Translations under genes and position numbers: made by a program
The notes under the pieces: model-generated
What the model saw: the letters and a program-made list of their open reading frames with translations, nothing else
Told to the model about the DNA's origin: nothing
The model's database searches: none
In this document: piece by piece, positions 52,548-61,718 of the stretch
Layout of the letters: every line of letters starts with the position of its first letter
Numbering within the stretch: position 1 is the stretch's first letter
Origin: Cyanobium sp. CZS25K
GTDB taxonomy: Bacteria > Cyanobacteriota > Cyanobacteriia > PCC-6307 > Cyanobiaceae
Length of the DNA: 64,000 bases
Direction: 5' to 3'
NCBI GenBank assembly: GCA_030373325.1
Contig: JAUCZB010000002.1
Span: 62,001 to 126,000 of the forward strand

Positions 52548-53051
52548 TCAGCTGCAGTTCAGTGTGTCGCGGGTGAGCCGACCGCTGACGGGGTTGGTGC
52601 CGCTGGCGGCGGCGCAGAGGCTGGTCAGGGCATCGCCGCGCAGGGGCACGTTGGTGAAGTCGGCGCCGTCGATGAGCACCCCACGGAACTTGGTGTTGAA
52701 GGCGAAGGCGTCGTCGAGACGGGCGTTGCGCAGGTCGGTGCCCTCGAACACGGCCGAATCCAGGGTGGCGTCCCGCAGATCGCTGCCGCTCAGGTCGGCG
52801 TCCTGGAGCTTGGCGCCGAACAGGCTGGCGCCGCGCAGATCGGCCCCCGAGAGATCGGCATCACGCAGGTTGGTGAGGTTGAAGGTGACGCCGCGCAGAT
52901 CGGCGTCGTGGAAATCGGCCCCGATCAGCACCTGCTTGGCGTAGTCCATGGCCGCCGCCACCGGAAGCGGGCCGGCGAGCATCAGCAGTCCGCCGAGAAG
53001 CAGGGAGAGCAGGACGGTCAGGAACAGGTGCGGGGAGAAGGGGCTCGCCAT
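52548..53051 (-). CDS. Pentapeptide-repeat protein with signal peptide
   Basis: 167 residues. A signal peptide (hydrophobic core LTVLLSLLLGGLLMLA, end PVAAA) is followed by about 15 A(D/N)LxX pentapeptides such as ADLRG, ADLSG, ASLFG, forming a right-handed quadrilateral beta helix, and a C-terminal tail with two Cys. Such proteins are common in the thylakoid lumen of cyanobacteria. TAGGCT at 53074-53079 is a likely -10. Confidence 0.88.
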   Translation of the reverse strand: MASPFSPHLFLTVLLSLLLGGLLMLAGPLPVAAAMDYAKQVLIGADFHDADLRGVTFNLTNLRDADLSGADLRGASLFGAKLQDADLSGSDLRDATLDSAVFEGTDLRNARLDDAFAFNTKFRGVLIDGADFTNVPLRGDALTSLCAAASGTNPVSGRLTRDTLNCS

Positions 53052-53073
53052 CGGGGATGCAGCGAAGAGGGTC

Positions 53074-53079
53074 AGCCTA
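53074..53079 (-). promoter_or_regulatory. -10-like hexamer (TAGGCT) for the pentapeptide gene
   Basis: TAGGCT on the minus strand, 23 nt before the ATG at 53051. Confidence 0.4.
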
Positions 53080-53295
53080 GGAAAGGGGTCCTCGCCACTC
53101 CCCAGCGAGGGGACGCCCGCCGTGCATCGCTGGCAGGGATGCCGATCAGAGCGGGGCGACTAGCGTGGTGCGGGTCGGATCAGCGGCCCATCTGCACGCC
53201 GATCCATCGATGGCCAAGGACGTCCAGCACAGGAACATCCAGCCCGGAGATTTGCAGCGACCAGGCGCAGGTGGCTGGAGCCGGAAGGCGGAAGC

Positions 53296-54924
53296 ATGAC
53301 GGGGCGCAACGCCGCCGATGCAGGAGAGAGGCCGGGGGCCGGAGCGATGGAGGCCCTGCTGGAGCGCATCGAAAGGCCGGCGGCCCTGGCGGATGACCAG
53401 GGAAGGGTCCTGGCGGCCAATGGGGCGTTCTGCCGGCGTTCGGGTCTGGACCTGGCGGTGTTGCGCCAGCGATCTCTGCAGGAGCTCTGCGCCGCCGATG
53501 TGGCGCCGCTGCTGCAGGGAGCCGTGGCGACCCTGAGCAGTGATCTGGTCGGCTCCCCGGCGGCCGATGGCGCGCTACCCTTGTCACTCAGCCGCTTGCC
53601 GGCCACAGCGGCCGGGGTAGGCGATCCCCCCGGGCCGGAGCCGGCCTGGTGCCTGCTGGAACTGCTGGACCAGCGGCTGACGCTGGCCGACCTGGATGCT
53701 CTGGTGACGACCCGCTACGGGGACGGTGCCGTGCTGATGCATCTGCAGGTGCTGCAGCTCGACCTGGTGCGCGGCCGGCTGGGCATCGCCGCCTGCGAGG
53801 CCCTGATCGAGGAGATCGCCCACCGGCTGGAAGCGGCCCTCCCGGCCGATGGATACTTTTGCCGCCAGGGGGGCGACCGCCTCCTGGCCCTGCTGCCGGG
53901 AGCAATGGGCATCGACGCGGTGCGCGACAGGGCCGGCAAGCTGCTCGCCAGCCTGGAGAGCCCCACCACGGTGCTGGAGCACGTCATCGAGCCGTCGCTG
54001 AACGTGGGCATCAGCCGGGCACCCGACGACGGCAGCGAGTTTTCGGTGCTCCTGGACGCGGCCACCCGGGCGCTGGAGGAAACCCACCGCCAGCCCTTCC
54101 CCAGCTGCTGCATCGCGGCGCCGGTGGAGCGCTCGGTGCAGCTGCAGGAACTGCTGGCCCGCCCCCTCGCCCTGGCGATCGAGCAGGAGCAGCTGGAGCT
54201 GGCCTACCAGCCCATCATCGAGCTGGAGACCGGCCGTGTGATCGCCGCCGAGGTGCTCTGCCGCTGGGATGATGCGGTGCTGGGGCGTCAGTCCCCGGCC
54301 GACTTCATCGATGTGGCCGAGGCCACGGCCCAGATTTCCTCCCTGGGCCGCTGGGTGATGGAGCGGGCGTTCGAGGCTCTGCACCGCTGGGACGTGGCCG
54401 GGCTGCAGCTGGGGAAGATCGGCGTGAACGTCTCGCCACTCCAGGTGCAGGATCCCACCTGGAGCAGCGATCTGCTGATGGCCCTGGAGCGCCACCAGCT
54501 GACCCCCGAGCGCATCGTCCTGGAGCTCACCGAAGGCAGCATCCTGGAGATGTCGAACCCTGTCGCCAATCAGCTGCGGGATCTGAGGCGGCAGGGATTC
54601 GAGCTGGCCATGGATGATTTCGGCACCGGGTATTCCGGGTTGCAGCGGCTCACCGAGCTGCCCTTCAGCGAGGTCAAGATCGACAGGAGTCTCATCTCCG
54701 CCATCGATTACGACCAGCTGCAGCAGGCCATGCTCGGTGCGGTGATCCGGCTCAGTGACGCCACCGGAATCACGGTGGTGGTGGAAGGGGTGGAACGCTC
54801 CAGGCAGCGGCAGATGCTGCTTTCCCTCGGTTGTCGCCACGGCCAGGGGTATCAGCTGTCGGCACCGCTCTCCGATCTCGACCTGGAGGCCCTGCTTCAG
54901 AGTCAGATCTCACCGGCAGCCTGA
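53296..54924 (+). CDS. PAS - degenerate GGDEF - EAL protein
   Basis: 542 residues. A PAS-like region at about 15-130 is followed by a GGDEF domain whose signature is G-G-D-R-L, so it is not a cyclase. The EAL domain from about 290 keeps most catalytic parts: AEVLCRW (E-V-L at the EAL position), GVNVSPLQVQD, ELTEG, DDFGTGYSGLQRL, KIDRSLI and VEGVE. It is therefore a probable c-di-GMP phosphodiesterase, or sensor, with nucleotide-binding regulation. The 244 nt upstream hold a TAGCGT at 53161 that might start a long leader. Confidence 0.87.
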   Translation: MTGRNAADAGERPGAGAMEALLERIERPAALADDQGRVLAANGAFCRRSGLDLAVLRQRSLQELCAADVAPLLQGAVATLSSDLVGSPAADGALPLSLSRLPATAAGVGDPPGPEPAWCLLELLDQRLTLADLDALVTTRYGDGAVLMHLQVLQLDLVRGRLGIAACEALIEEIAHRLEAALPADGYFCRQGGDRLLALLPGAMGIDAVRDRAGKLLASLESPTTVLEHVIEPSLNVGISRAPDDGSEFSVLLDAATRALEETHRQPFPSCCIAAPVERSVQLQELLARPLALAIEQEQLELAYQPIIELETGRVIAAEVLCRWDDAVLGRQSPADFIDVAEATAQISSLGRWVMERAFEALHRWDVAGLQLGKIGVNVSPLQVQDPTWSSDLLMALERHQLTPERIVLELTEGSILEMSNPVANQLRDLRRQGFELAMDDFGTGYSGLQRLTELPFSEVKIDRSLISAIDYDQLQQAMLGAVIRLSDATGITVVVEGVERSRQRQMLLSLGCRHGQGYQLSAPLSDLDLEALLQSQISPAA

Positions 54925-54934
54925 GGGGCCCTGG

Positions 54935-55432
54935 ATGATGGCCTGGAGCGTCCCCCTGCTGCTGTCCATCGACATCGGCGATGGGCGCTCCGTGGCGGGG
55001 CTCTCCAAGGCGATCCAGCTGTCGGTGGCGCCGGTGTTCCTGTTCACCGGTGTCACCGGGCTGCTGAGCCTGTTCAGCTCCCGGCTGGCCCGGATCATCG
55101 ACCGCACCCGCGTCCTCCAGGAGGCCCTGGCGAAGAGCCGGGCTCAGCCGGATCCCGATCCGGAGGACGGGGACCGGCTGGAGCAGGTGCTGGCGGTGCA
55201 GCGGCGGCGCACCTTCCTGATCAACCGGGCAATTCTGGCGGTCACCGTCACCGCCCTGCTGGTGGCCGCCGTAGTGGCGGTGCTGTTCATCAGCGCCGTG
55301 GCGGCCCTCGATGTCACCGCCATCGTGGTCCCGCTGTTCGTGACGGCCATGGGCGCCATGATCGTGGGCCTCCTGCTGTTCCTGCTGGAGGTGCAGCTGG
55401 CCATCAGCCAGAACCCGCGCCGGTACTACTGA
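54935..55432 (+). CDS. DUF2721 family membrane protein
   Basis: 165 residues. Three hydrophobic helices are seen: IQLSVAPVFLFTGVTGLLSLF near the start and two after the basic QRRRTFLINRAILAVTVTALL. The segment LARIIDRTRVLQEAL after the first helix is typical of DUF2721. The family role is unknown. It lies 10 nt after the EAL gene, so both may be one transcript. Confidence 0.82.
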   Translation: MMAWSVPLLLSIDIGDGRSVAGLSKAIQLSVAPVFLFTGVTGLLSLFSSRLARIIDRTRVLQEALAKSRAQPDPDPEDGDRLEQVLAVQRRRTFLINRAILAVTVTALLVAAVVAVLFISAVAALDVTAIVVPLFVTAMGAMIVGLLLFLLEVQLAISQNPRRYY

Positions 55433-55492
55433 GCCTGGCGCGGAGCTGGTACCTGGTGGGCCGTGAATGGTTAGATCCGATACAGTTTGGCC

Positions 55493-56020
55493 ATGGCTCT
55501 GGCCTTCCTCGTCCCCCTGATCCAGTCCCACAGGCGCAAGGGGCGGGCCTATCAGCCCAGCTTCCGGCCCACCGAGGTGCTCCTCTCCTGGACCGGTGCC
55601 CTGGTCGCCATCACCCTGCTGGGCCTGATCAGCGCCGCCAGCCGCTACCCGCTCGTCGCCGCCCCGCTGGGGGCCTCCAGCGTGCTGCTGTTCGGGCATC
55701 CCGAGAGCCCCCTGGCCCAGCCCCGCAATCTGCTGCTGGGCAACGGGCTGGCCGCCCTGGCGAGTGTGGTCTGCGTCGCCTGGCTGGGGACGGCCCCCTG
55801 GGTGATGGGGCTGGCGGTGGCGCTGGCGATCGCCGCCGGACAGCTGCTGCGCTGCCTCCATCCCCCCGCCGGCGCCGTCGCCCTGCTCGGGGTGCTGCTC
55901 CACGCCGGGCCGTCGTACGTCGTCGCGCCGGTCCTGGCCGGTTCCCTGGTACTGCTGCTGGTGGCGCTGGGCTTCGGGTGGCTGATTCCCGGCCGTCGCT
56001 ACCCGCATCACTGGTTCTGA
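55493..56020 (+). CDS. HPP family membrane protein
   Basis: About 175 residues. Four membrane helices with PLGASSVLLFGHPESPLAQPRNLLLGN and LHPPAGAVALLGVLLH, the HPP motif that names the family. In cyanobacteria a member is linked to nitrite transport into the cell or plastid, but the role here is inferred. The ATG at 55493 is preferred over a TTG two codons earlier; TACAGT lies just before it. Confidence 0.87.
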   Translation: MALAFLVPLIQSHRRKGRAYQPSFRPTEVLLSWTGALVAITLLGLISAASRYPLVAAPLGASSVLLFGHPESPLAQPRNLLLGNGLAALASVVCVAWLGTAPWVMGLAVALAIAAGQLLRCLHPPAGAVALLGVLLHAGPSYVVAPVLAGSLVLLLVALGFGWLIPGRRYPHHWF

Positions 56021-56089
56021 GGCCCTGATCGCCGCCACCCGCCAGTGGTGGCGGCCACCGGGAACCCTGGGGCAGAGGATCCCCTGCCC

Positions 56090-56473
56090 ATGGCCCCCGG
56101 CCCCGCCCGCTGCCGCAGCGCCGCCCAGCGAGACGGGGCCTGGGCGGAACAACGGGTGCTGCGGCTGCTGCGGCGGCGCGGCTGGGAGCTACTGGAGCGC
56201 AACTGGCGCTGCCGTTGGGGGGAACTGGACCTCATCGTCCGGAAGCCGGGCCGCCTGCTGCTGGTGGAGGTGAAGGGGCGTCGCGCCGGCAGCCTGGATG
56301 GCAGCGGAACGGCGGCCCTGCGCTGGCAGAAGCGCCGGCGGCTGGCGCGGGCCTGGGACTGCTGGCTGGCGGCCCACCCCCGCTGGGAGCGGACGCCGGT
56401 GGAGCAGGTGGCGGCCCTGGTGCCGTTGCCGCCTGCCCGGGCTCCGGTGCGATGGGTCCGTCTGGGGGACTGA
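56090..56473 (+). CDS. yraN: YraN/UPF0102 family endonuclease-like protein
   Basis: 127 residues. [49 protein letters not shown] shows the nuclease-fold E-x-D-x-E-V-K motif of UPF0102. The family is related to Holliday-junction resolvases, but its activity is poorly defined. It stands alone between HPP and a secreted gene. Confidence 0.88.
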   Translation: MAPGPARCRSAAQRDGAWAEQRVLRLLRRRGWELLERNWRCRWGELDLIVRKPGRLLLVEVKGRRAGSLDGSGTAALRWQKRRRLARAWDCWLAAHPRWERTPVEQVAALVPLPPARAPVRWVRLGD

Positions 56474-56518
56474 AGCGAACCTCCGAAGGTCCGCCGCTCC
56501 GGCGGGGGAGAAGGCGCC

Positions 56519-56872
56519 TCAGGGCTGGGCGGGGGCCGGGGCGGCCGTGGCCGGTGTGGCGGCCGGGGTCGGGGCCGGCGTCATCGTGTAGTACACGGTG
56601 CAGCGGTAGCGGGTGTTGTCCAGACCCACCTCCAGGTCCTCGCAGACGGTGCGGGTGACCGTGGCGCCCTTGGGCACCTGGCTCCTGGCCTGCTGCCGGG
56701 TCGCCTGACGGTCGAAGATCGATTCGGCGGTGACGCTGCCGGCCCGGGCGGGTCCCGCCGGCAGGGCCACGACGGCGGCCAGGGCACCGGCCACCAGCGC
56801 ACCGGCCAGCAGGGGCCCCGCCAGCAGGGGGCCGCTGCGCCTGGCGTCGCTGCGTCGCAATGTCTGGGCCAT
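56519..56872 (-). CDS. Secreted hypothetical protein with two Cys
   Basis: 117 residues from the ATG at 56872. An N-terminal signal peptide rich in Ala/Gly/Leu with a repeated GPLLAGPLLAGALVAGAL stretch ends near PARAGS. The mature core TAESIFDRQATRQQARSQVPKG and VCEDLEVGLDNTRYRCTVYY looks conserved and has two Cys. The tail is Pro/Ala/Thr-rich. Divergent from ksgA. No family recognised. Confidence 0.6.
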   Translation of the reverse strand: MAQTLRRSDARRSGPLLAGPLLAGALVAGALAAVVALPAGPARAGSVTAESIFDRQATRQQARSQVPKGATVTRTVCEDLEVGLDNTRYRCTVYYTMTPAPTPAATPATAAPAPAQP

Positions 56873-56950
56873 GGGGGGAGAAGCAAACGCTGCTCCTGCT
56901 CTAGCCAGGCCGGACGGCGCTGCAATCTGGGGAGACCTGCCGGCGCCTCC

Positions 56951-57796
56951 ATGACCTTCAGCGGCCACCGGGCCCGTAAGCGCTTCGGGCAGCACTGGCT
57001 CACCGATGGCCAGGTCCTCGATCGCATCGTGGCCGCCGCCGAGCTGGGGAGCGACGACCACGTGCTGGAGGTCGGCCCGGGCCGGGGCGCCCTGACCGAA
57101 CGACTGCTGGCGTCACCGGCGGCGTCGCTGCTGGCGGTGGAGCTGGACCGGGACCTTGTGGCGGGCCTGCGGCAGCGGTTCGCTGGCGATGGGCGCTTCA
57201 CCCTGCTCGAGGGGGACGTGCTGGAGCTGGCGCTGCCGTTCCCCGACCGTCCCGCGCCGACCAAGGTGGTCGCCAACATCCCGTACAACATCACTGGACC
57301 GCTGCTGGAGCTGCTGGTGGGGCGCCTGGGCCGGCCCGCCCCCTGCCGCTTCGAGCGCCTGGTGCTGCTGGTGCAGGAGGAGGTGGGCCAGCGGATCCGG
57401 GCCCGGCCGGGCTCCAGCGCCTTTTCGGCCCTCAGCGTGCGCCTGCAGCTGCTGGCCCGCTGCCGCAGCGTCTGCCCGGTGCCGCCCCGCTGCTTCTCCC
57501 CGCCGCCGAAGGTCACCTCGGAGGTGATCGTGATCGAACCCGTCCCGCCGCAGTCCCTGCCGCCGCTGGAGCAGGCCCTGGCGGTGGAGCGACTGCTGAC
57601 GCGCAGCTTCGCCGGTCGGCGCAAGATGCTGCGCAACAGCCTGGCGGGCCTGCTGCCGGCCCCGGCCCTGCTGGAGCTGGCCGCCGCCGCTGGCGTGGAT
57701 CTTCAGCAACGCCCCCAGGAGCTGGCGCCCGTGCAGTGGCTCGCGCTCGCCACCGGCTTGAATCGGGCATCCAGCGCCGAAACCGGCGGAGCATGA
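56951..57796 (+). CDS. ksgA: 16S rRNA dimethyladenosine transferase
   Basis: 281 residues. It has RKRFGQHWL, the SAM loop [15 protein letters not shown] and the catalytic [11 protein letters not shown]. It dimethylates two adenines near the 3' end of 16S rRNA. Its stop overlaps the ispE start (ATGA). Confidence 0.95.
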   Translation: MTFSGHRARKRFGQHWLTDGQVLDRIVAAAELGSDDHVLEVGPGRGALTERLLASPAASLLAVELDRDLVAGLRQRFAGDGRFTLLEGDVLELALPFPDRPAPTKVVANIPYNITGPLLELLVGRLGRPAPCRFERLVLLVQEEVGQRIRARPGSSAFSALSVRLQLLARCRSVCPVPPRCFSPPPKVTSEVIVIEPVPPQSLPPLEQALAVERLLTRSFAGRRKMLRNSLAGLLPAPALLELAAAAGVDLQQRPQELAPVQWLALATGLNRASSAETGGA

Positions 57797-58752
57797 TTCC
57801 GATGGCCGATGTGACGGTGCGGGCACCCGCCAAGATCAACGTGCACCTGGAGGTCCTGGGCCTGCGGCCCGACGGCTATCACGAGCTGGCGATGGTGATG
57901 CAGAGCATCGACCTGAGCGACACCCTGGTGCTGCGCGCCACGGCCGACGCCACGATCCGGCTTTGCAGCGACTGCCAGGAGCTGCCCAGCGACGGCACCA
58001 ACCTGATCGTCAAGGCGGCGGACCTGCTGCGCTCCCGGGTCGGTCTGCCGGAGCTGGGGGCGGAGATCACGCTGCACAAGCGCATCCCCATCGGCGCCGG
58101 CCTGGCGGGGGGCTCGAGCGATGGGGCCGCCGCCCTGGTGGGCCTCGATGCCCTCTGGGGTCTGGGCCTGGGCTCCGAGCGGTTGCACGGCCTGGCCGCC
58201 GAACTGGGATCCGACATGCCCTTCTGCCTGGAGGGCGGCACCCAGCTCTGCTTCGGCCGCGGAGAACGGCTCGAGCCCGTGCCGGCGCAGCGGGTGGCGG
58301 AGCGGGCGGTGCTGCTGCTCAAGCATCCGTCGGCGAGTGTCTCCACGCCCTGGGCCTACGGCCGCTGCCGGGAGCTGCGCGGCGACTTCTATCTCGACGA
58401 GGAGGCTGACTTCGAGCAGCGGCGCCAGGCGCTGCGCCACGGCCCCCTGGTGGCCGCCCTGGCGCAGGAGGGCCCGCTGCCACCCCTGCGCAATGACCTG
58501 CAGGCGGTGGTGGCGCCGGAGGTGGAGAGCGTGCGTCAGGGCCTCGACCTGCTGCGGCGCCAGCCGGGAGCGCTGGCCGTCGCCATGAGCGGTTCCGGCC
58601 CGAGCCTCTACGCGCTCTATCCGGATCTGGCGGCAGCGGAGGTGGTCCGGGCGGCCCTGAAGGAGCCCCTGGACGAGCTTGGCTTTGCGTCCTGGTGCTG
58701 CCGCTGCGGCGGATACGGTGCCAGCCTGGTCACGGATGGATCTCCACCATGA
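57793..58752 (+). CDS. ispE: 4-diphosphocytidyl-2-C-methyl-D-erythritol kinase
   Basis: 319 residues. The GHMP kinase motifs are [34 protein letters not shown] and [12 protein letters not shown]. It is the ATP-dependent step of the MEP pathway that supplies isoprenoids for chlorophyll, carotenoids and quinones. It overlaps ksgA upstream and the DUF3082 gene downstream by 4 nt each. Confidence 0.95.
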   Translation: MIPMADVTVRAPAKINVHLEVLGLRPDGYHELAMVMQSIDLSDTLVLRATADATIRLCSDCQELPSDGTNLIVKAADLLRSRVGLPELGAEITLHKRIPIGAGLAGGSSDGAAALVGLDALWGLGLGSERLHGLAAELGSDMPFCLEGGTQLCFGRGERLEPVPAQRVAERAVLLLKHPSASVSTPWAYGRCRELRGDFYLDEEADFEQRRQALRHGPLVAALAQEGPLPPLRNDLQAVVAPEVESVRQGLDLLRRQPGALAVAMSGSGPSLYALYPDLAAAEVVRAALKEPLDELGFASWCCRCGGYGASLVTDGSPP

Positions 58753-59051
58753 CCGACGAAAGCCCCACGCCGCCCCCGCGCAAGGGACCGCTCAGCTTCC
58801 TCTCCGGCGCCCTCACCAGCGGCCTGCTCGCCTGGCTGTCCCTGGGGGTGAGCCAGCGGGTGGTGGGCTGGTACGTGACCCATCCACCCCACTTCGACTC
58901 AGCCTTCGCCCAGAGCATCGCCACTGCCATGAAGACCCTGATGGTGGGGATGTGCTTCCTGGCCACCTTCAGCTTCGCCTTCATCGGTCTGGGGCTGCTG
59001 CTGGTGTTCATCCGCAGCCTGTTGCCGGCCGAAGCCGAATCCCCTTCCTAA
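58749..59051 (+). CDS. DUF3082 family membrane protein
   Basis: 100 residues. A Pro-rich start precedes two hydrophobic helices ([20 protein letters not shown] and [20 protein letters not shown]). This fits the cyanobacterial and plastid DUF3082 family; function unknown. It is translationally coupled to ispE (ATGA). Confidence 0.82.
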   Translation: MTDESPTPPPRKGPLSFLSGALTSGLLAWLSLGVSQRVVGWYVTHPPHFDSAFAQSIATAMKTLMVGMCFLATFSFAFIGLGLLLVFIRSLLPAEAESPS

Positions 59052-59079
59052 GCTGCCACCGCCGCCGTCCTTCCCCCCG

Positions 59080-59175
59080 ATGACTCCCCACGACCTGGGT
59101 CTGCTGGTGGTTCTGCTGCTGCCGGGCATGCTCCTGTCGGTCCTGCTGCTCAGCACCTTCGCCGCCGGCGGCTGA
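59080..59175 (+). CDS. Very small membrane protein (31 aa)
   Basis: An ATG at 59080 opens 31 codons (MTPHDLGLLVVLLLPGMLLS, then LLLSTFAAGG) with one hydrophobic helix. It lies 28 nt after the DUF3082 gene and just before the pdhB promoter. Small single-helix proteins are frequent in photosynthetic membranes, but I have no family match, so coding is likely but unproven. Confidence 0.45.
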   Translation: MTPHDLGLLVVLLLPGMLLSVLLLSTFAAGG

Positions 59176-59177
59176 GA

Positions 59178-59183
59178 TAGGTT
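59178..59183 (+). promoter_or_regulatory. -10-like hexamer (TAGGTT) for pdhB
   Basis: TAGGTT lies 23 nt before the GTG of pdhB at 59207. The transcript would run through pdhB, secD, secF and the small gene after it. Confidence 0.42.
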
Positions 59184-59206
59184 GACCGCGCACAGGCCCC
59201 TGCTCC

Positions 59207-60190
59207 GTGGCTGAAACTCTCCTGTTCAACGCTCTGCGCGAAGCCATCGACGAGGAGATGGCGCGTGACCCCCATGTCTGTGTCATGGGAGAGGACGTGG
59301 GCCACTACGGCGGCTCCTACAAGGTCACCAAGGACCTCTGCGAGAAGTACGGCGAACTGCGGGTGCTGGACACCCCCATCGCCGAGAACAGCTTCACCGG
59401 CATGGCCGTCGGTGCCGCCATGACCGGTCTGCGGCCGATCGTGGAAGGGATGAACATGGGTTTCCTGCTGCTCGCCTTCAACCAGATCTCCAACAACATG
59501 GGGATGCTGCGGTACACCAGCGGCGGCAACTACACCATCCCGGCCGTGGTGCGCGGTCCCGGGGGCGTGGGTCGCCAGCTCGGCGCCGAGCACAGCCAGC
59601 GGCTGGAGGCCTATTTCCATGCGGTGCCGGGCATCAAGATCGTGGCCGTGAGCACCCCCACCAATGCCAAGGGGCTGATGAAGGCCGCCATTCGTGATAA
59701 CAATCCGGTGCTCTTCTTTGAGCATGTTCTGCTTTACAACCTCAGCGAGGACATCCCCGAAGGCGACTACATCTGCGCCCTCGACCAGGCCGAGGTGGTC
59801 CGCGAGGGCAGTGATGTCACGATGCTCACCTATTCCCGCATGCGCCACCACTGCCTCAAGGCGGTGGAGCAGCTGGAGGCCGAGGGTGTGGATGTGGAAC
59901 TGATCGACCTGATCAGCCTCAAACCCTTCGACATGGAGACCATCGCCCGCTCGATCCGCAAGACCCACAAGGTGGTGGTGGTGGAGGAATGCATGAAGAC
60001 GGGTGGCATCGGGGCTGAACTGATCGCCCTGATCACCGAGCACTGCTTCGACGACCTCGATGCCAGGCCCCTGCGCCTCTCGTCCCAGGACATCCCCACG
60101 CCCTACAACGGCAATCTGGAGAACCTCACCATCATTCAGCCGCACCAGATCGTCGCCGCGGCGCTGGATCTGAAGGCAGGCCGTCGCTGA
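59207..60190 (+). CDS. pdhB: Pyruvate dehydrogenase E1 component, beta subunit
   Basis: 327 residues from a [38 protein letters not shown] and the C-terminal domain [18 protein letters not shown] are typical of the beta subunit. With the alpha subunit (not in the window) and thiamine diphosphate it converts pyruvate for acetyl-CoA synthesis. secD begins 1 nt after its stop. Confidence 0.95.
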   Translation: MAETLLFNALREAIDEEMARDPHVCVMGEDVGHYGGSYKVTKDLCEKYGELRVLDTPIAENSFTGMAVGAAMTGLRPIVEGMNMGFLLLAFNQISNNMGMLRYTSGGNYTIPAVVRGPGGVGRQLGAEHSQRLEAYFHAVPGIKIVAVSTPTNAKGLMKAAIRDNNPVLFFEHVLLYNLSEDIPEGDYICALDQAEVVREGSDVTMLTYSRMRHHCLKAVEQLEAEGVDVELIDLISLKPFDMETIARSIRKTHKVVVVEECMKTGGIGAELIALITEHCFDDLDARPLRLSSQDIPTPYNGNLENLTIIQPHQIVAAALDLKAGRR

Positions 60191-60191
60191 G

Positions 60192-61718
60192 ATGGGACGC
60201 CAACAGGGCTGGTTCGCCCTCATCCTCGCCCTCACCATCGCTTCCGCCGCCCTGCTGGCCAGCTACGGACTGCAGCTGGGTCTTGATCTCCGCGGCGGCA
60301 GCCAGCTCACGCTTCAGGTGATGCCGGCCGGAGCCATCACCCGGGTGGACGCCGAGCAACTCGAGGCCGTCAAGGACGTGCTGGAGCGCCGCATCAACGG
60401 GCTCGGCGTGGCCGAATCCACCCTCCAGTCCGTCGGCAGCGACCAGCTGGTGCTGCAGCTCCCGGGGGAGCAGGATCCCAGCCAGGCCGCCCGGGTTCTC
60501 GGCAGCACCGCCCTGCTCGAATTCCGGGCCCAGAAGCCCGGCACCGAAAAGGACATGCAGGGCCTGCTGGCGCTCAAGCGCCAGGCCGAGTCGGTCCTGG
60601 GGGCCAAGAGAGCCCCGTCGCCCAGCGCCACCCCCGGGGTGCCCGCCCCGCCGGAGCCTCCGTCGCTCTCCTCAGAGGATCTGGCCAAGGCGCTCACCTC
60701 CCTGGGGCTCCAGGTCCCCAGCGGCAGCAGTGAGACCGATCAGATCGAGCTGTTGCTCAAGGAAACCAACCGCCGCATCCTGGCGCTCTACGGCCCTGCC
60801 CTGATCACCGGCAAGGACCTCACCAGCGCCGGCCGTCAGCAGCAGGCGACGGGAACCGGCTGGGAAGTGACCCTGGGCTTCAATCGCGAGGGCGGCGAGA
60901 AGTTCGCTGCCCTCACCCAGTCGATCGCCGGCACCGGTCGGGTGCTCGGCATCGTGCTTGATGGCCGCTCGATCAGCGAGGCCAGCGTGGGCGAACAGTT
61001 CAAGCTGGCCGGCATCACCGGGGGATCGGCCTCGATCACCGGCAACTTCAGCGCCGAAGAGGCCCGCGACCTGGAGGTGCAGCTGCGGGGCGGCTCCCTG
61101 CCCCTGCCGGTGAAGATCGTCGAGGTGCGCACGGTCGGTCCCTCCCTCGGGGCCGAGAACATCCGCTCCAGCCTGGAGGCGGCCCTCTCGGGTCTGGCGC
61201 TGGTGGCGGTGTTCATGGCCGTGGTGTATCGCCTGCCCGGGACGGTGGCGGTGGTCGCCCTGAGCCTCTACGCCCTGTTCAACCTGGCGATCTACGCCCT
61301 CATCCCCGTCACCCTCACCCTGCCGGGCATCGCCGGCTTCATCCTCTCGGTGGGCATCGCCGTGGATGCCAACGTGCTGATCTTCGAGAGGATCAAGGAG
61401 GAGCTGCGCCGTGGCAACACCCTGATCCGCTCGATCGACACCGGCTTCTCCCTGGCCTTCTCCTCAATCCTCGATGGGCATGCCACGGGGCTGATCAGCT
61501 GTGCCGCCCTGTTCTTCCTGGGTACCGGCCTGGTCAAGGGCTTCGCCGTGACCCTGGCGATCGGCCTGCTGCTCAGCCTGTTCACCGCCCTGACCTGCAC
61601 CCGCACCCTGCTGCGGCTGCTGATGAGCTATCCGGCCCTGCGGCGCCCCACCTACTTCCTCCCCGCCCGCCAGCTCCCCCCCGCCAAGCCCGGCGCGGCC
61701 CATCCGGGTGTGGCCTGA
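60192..61718 (+). CDS. secD: Protein translocase subunit SecD
   Basis: 508 residues. An N-terminal helix leads to GLDLRGGSQLTLQV, a large periplasmic part with a Pro/Ser-rich insert near residues 140-160, then five helices including the SecD motif FILSVGIAVDANVLIFERIKEEL. It pulls exported proteins across the membrane using the proton gradient. Directly followed by secF. Confidence 0.95.
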   Translation: MGRQQGWFALILALTIASAALLASYGLQLGLDLRGGSQLTLQVMPAGAITRVDAEQLEAVKDVLERRINGLGVAESTLQSVGSDQLVLQLPGEQDPSQAARVLGSTALLEFRAQKPGTEKDMQGLLALKRQAESVLGAKRAPSPSATPGVPAPPEPPSLSSEDLAKALTSLGLQVPSGSSETDQIELLLKETNRRILALYGPALITGKDLTSAGRQQQATGTGWEVTLGFNREGGEKFAALTQSIAGTGRVLGIVLDGRSISEASVGEQFKLAGITGGSASITGNFSAEEARDLEVQLRGGSLPLPVKIVEVRTVGPSLGAENIRSSLEAALSGLALVAVFMAVVYRLPGTVAVVALSLYALFNLAIYALIPVTLTLPGIAGFILSVGIAVDANVLIFERIKEELRRGNTLIRSIDTGFSLAFSSILDGHATGLISCAALFFLGTGLVKGFAVTLAIGLLLSLFTALTCTRTLLRLLMSYPALRRPTYFLPARQLPPAKPGAAHPGVA

